DNA from: Deltaproteobacteria bacterium
GTDB taxonomy: Bacteria > Myxococcota_A > UBA9042 > DTJE01
Length of the DNA stretch: 8,048 nt
Direction of reading: 5' to 3'
Assembly: GCA_013151875.1 (NCBI GenBank)
Contig: JAADHL010000099.1
Location: forward strand, 1,630 to 9,677
Position numbers and translations under genes: made by a program. This document shows positions 6,889 through 8,048 of the stretch, piece by piece. Each line of letters opens with the position of its first letter. Positions within the stretch are counted from its first letter, which is position 1. The notes under the pieces were generated by a model, which saw only the letters and a program-made list of their open reading frames with translations, made no database searches and was not told the DNA's origin.

Positions 6889-7193
6889 TATTTCTCGTGC
6901 TTCCAAACCTCTTTCTACATGGCCGGACACATGCTTCCACAATGCCCGGGTCCAGCGTGCTCCGCAGTTTTTCGTGGGTGCCATGACTTTTTTGTCGTGG
7001 GTTCTGCCGTGAGACAGGTCGGCCGGATCTGCGCGACCAGGCAGGTGGAGGGTGAGGGCTTACGGTAACGTAAGGATATCAGGCTGTTGGAGCGGTGAAA
7101 ACTGGATGGTATCGATATTGCAGCAGAAATCCCCGGAGTTGATCGTTCCGAAATCCCGGGACGTGATGCTGTTTGCAGAACCGGGAGCTGGCC
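6889..7193 (+). other. Long leader/intergenic region before the sigma factor gene
   Basis: About 300 bases without a supportable gene. It holds several repeats. TCGTGGGT followed by TGCC occurs twice, 23 bp apart (6972 and 6995). There is a perfect 6-base inverted repeat CTTACG-GTAA-CGTAAG (7059-7074). A 17-base imperfect direct repeat, AAATCCCCGGAGTTGAT and AAATCCCGGGACGTGAT (14 of 17 identical), starts at 7127 and 7151, 24 bp apart. I see no good sigma70 promoter close to the sigma gene and recognise no riboswitch. Short open frames here have no convincing start or family. Confidence 0.4.
7183..7187 (+). promoter_or_regulatory. Ribosome binding site of the sigma factor gene
   Basis: GGGAG, 6 bases before ATG 7194. 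An alternative is GGGAAGGG (7213-7220), 9 bases before the in-frame ATG 7230. Both starts lie upstream of region 1.2, and an in-frame TGA at 7164 limits any further extension. Confidence 0.5.
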
Positions 7194-8048
7194 ATGACGC
7201 TGCGAGGAACACGGGAAGGGCTCTTGGCAATGGACGTCGGCGCGGACCGGCGCGGCACGACCAGGGTGGCTGGAAGGCCGGCGAAGGACGCCCCTTCCAA
7301 TGCGATCCTTGCCTACCTGGGTCATGTCGGAGAGGCCCCTCTCTTGTCACGTGACGAGGAGAGGGACCTGGCCATCGCGATGGAGGAGGGGCTGCGCGGA
7401 ACCTTCGTCTGCATGTCGAAAATCCCCTTTTGCCTCGACCTGCTGCTCAACTTTCCCGAAAGACTGATCTCCGGCGAGGTTTCCCTGACCGACATAGCCA
7501 CCCTGGAAGAGAGCAGCCACGAGGACTGGACCCCATCCCTGACCGCCGAACTCGAGGTGTTCGCCGGGCGGATCAGAAAGCTGCGTTCCAGGTTCAACCG
7601 AAGCCAACGTGCCGAAAAGTCCAGAAAGATGGCGGCGAAATGGCTGCCGGAGGAACTGCATTCGGAGTACAAGGGATTCAGGTTCGGGGCGGGGATTGTC
7701 AGGCTTGTCCTGAAGACTTTGTGGGCGCAGATGGGACGTCTGTCGGATTCGGCGGCGGGCCCTAATCCCGAGGACAGGACCGATACCAATGCATTCGGCG
7801 CGGTCGACATGGACCACGGAATCCTGGTGGGCGCGGCATCGGCCAAGTCGGCCGAACTTGTGATAGGTCTGAGGGGCAGGAAGCTGGCCGCGGTGGTCAC
7901 CGAACTCGATGGATTTCAACGTCTGGCCACCGAATCTCGCTCGCGCATGATCCGTTCCAATCTGAGGCTGGTCGTATCGATAGCGAAACACTACATGAAC
8001 CGCGGAATGCCTCTTTTGGACCTTATCCAGGAGGGGAATATCGGCCTC
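7194..8048 (+). CDS. RNA polymerase sigma factor, sigma70/RpoD-like (3' end outside window)
   Basis: The first 285 residues of a sigma70-family factor, open to the last base of the window. Region 1.2 is seen at about 35-66 (NAILAYLGHVGEAPLLSRDEE). A segment resembling the RpoD non-conserved region follows (IPFCLDLLLNFPERLISGEVSLTDI, about 77-101) and runs on to about 245. Then comes the start of region 2, with SNLRLVVSIAKHYMNRG and LLDLIQEGNIGL, which includes core-polymerase contacts. Regions 2.3 to 4.2, which read the -10 and -35 elements, are not in the window. Only 34 residues precede region 1.2, so there is no room for a normal region 1.1, the autoinhibitory segment of housekeeping sigmas. 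It may be a housekeeping factor without 1.1 or a group 2 alternative sigma; the visible part cannot decide. Divergent from nrdJ. Confidence 0.9.
   Translation, partial: MTLRGTREGLLAMDVGADRRGTTRVAGRPAKDAPSNAILAYLGHVGEAPLLSRDEERDLAIAMEEGLRGTFVCMSKIPFCLDLLLNFPERLISGEVSLTDIATLEESSHEDWTPSLTAELEVFAGRIRKLRSRFNRSQRAEKSRKMAAKWLPEELHSEYKGFRFGAGIVRLVLKTLWAQMGRLSDSAAGPNPEDRTDTNAFGAVDMDHGILVGAASAKSAELVIGLRGRKLAAVVTELDGFQRLATESRSRMIRSNLRLVVSIAKHYMNRGMPLLDLIQEGNIGL

Noticed and set aside
6883..7354. Short plus-strand frames (6883-7068 and 7052-7354) in the sigma leader
   Set aside because: No recognisable protein; the second runs into the sigma gene in another frame. The start codons lack good ribosome binding sites.
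7322..7991. Minus-strand open frames opposite the sigma factor gene
   Set aside because: They overlap conserved sigma regions 1.2 to 2 on the plus strand and have low-complexity, serine- or arginine-rich translations with no family.

Overview
The window reads as an ordinary chromosomal segment of a GC-rich Gram-negative-type bacterium. A deltaproteobacterial-like lineage is my best guess, from the flavour of the proteins only; I cannot fix the taxon. Coding is dense, codon use strongly avoids TTA, CTA and TCA, and I see no insertion sequence, phage gene, CRISPR array, tRNA or rRNA.

Layout. (1) Bases 1-125 hold no supportable gene. (2) Bases 126-3726, minus strand, hold a two-gene fatty-acid beta-oxidation operon. 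A trifunctional-type 3-hydroxyacyl-CoA dehydrogenase/enoyl-CoA hydratase of FadN domain order is transcribed first, and an acetyl-CoA acyltransferase (thiolase) follows after about 40 bases. Together they cover hydration, oxidation and thiolytic cleavage. The acyl-CoA dehydrogenase step is not encoded in the window. A perfect TTGACA lies about 110 bases upstream of the first gene. (3) Bases 3923-6709, minus strand, hold a class II, adenosylcobalamin-dependent ribonucleotide reductase (nrdJ). It has all catalytic cysteines, a TSCPD domain and a cysteine-rich tail. (4) Bases 6710-7193 are the nrdJ 5' leader and a regulatory region divergent to the next gene. It holds a strong sigma70-type promoter for nrdJ and two NrdR-box-like sites exactly 32 bp apart, which suggests control by the dNTP-sensing repressor NrdR. 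(5) From 7194 a plus-strand sigma70-family factor runs off the window end. It shows region 1.2, a RpoD-like non-conserved region and the beginning of region 2, but has no room for a region 1.1.

The genes do not form one pathway: there is a lipid-degradation operon, a DNA-precursor enzyme and a transcription factor. The most informative content is regulatory, in the nrdJ/sigma intergenic region, and the start-site decisions that follow from it. I found no convincing new multi-gene system.
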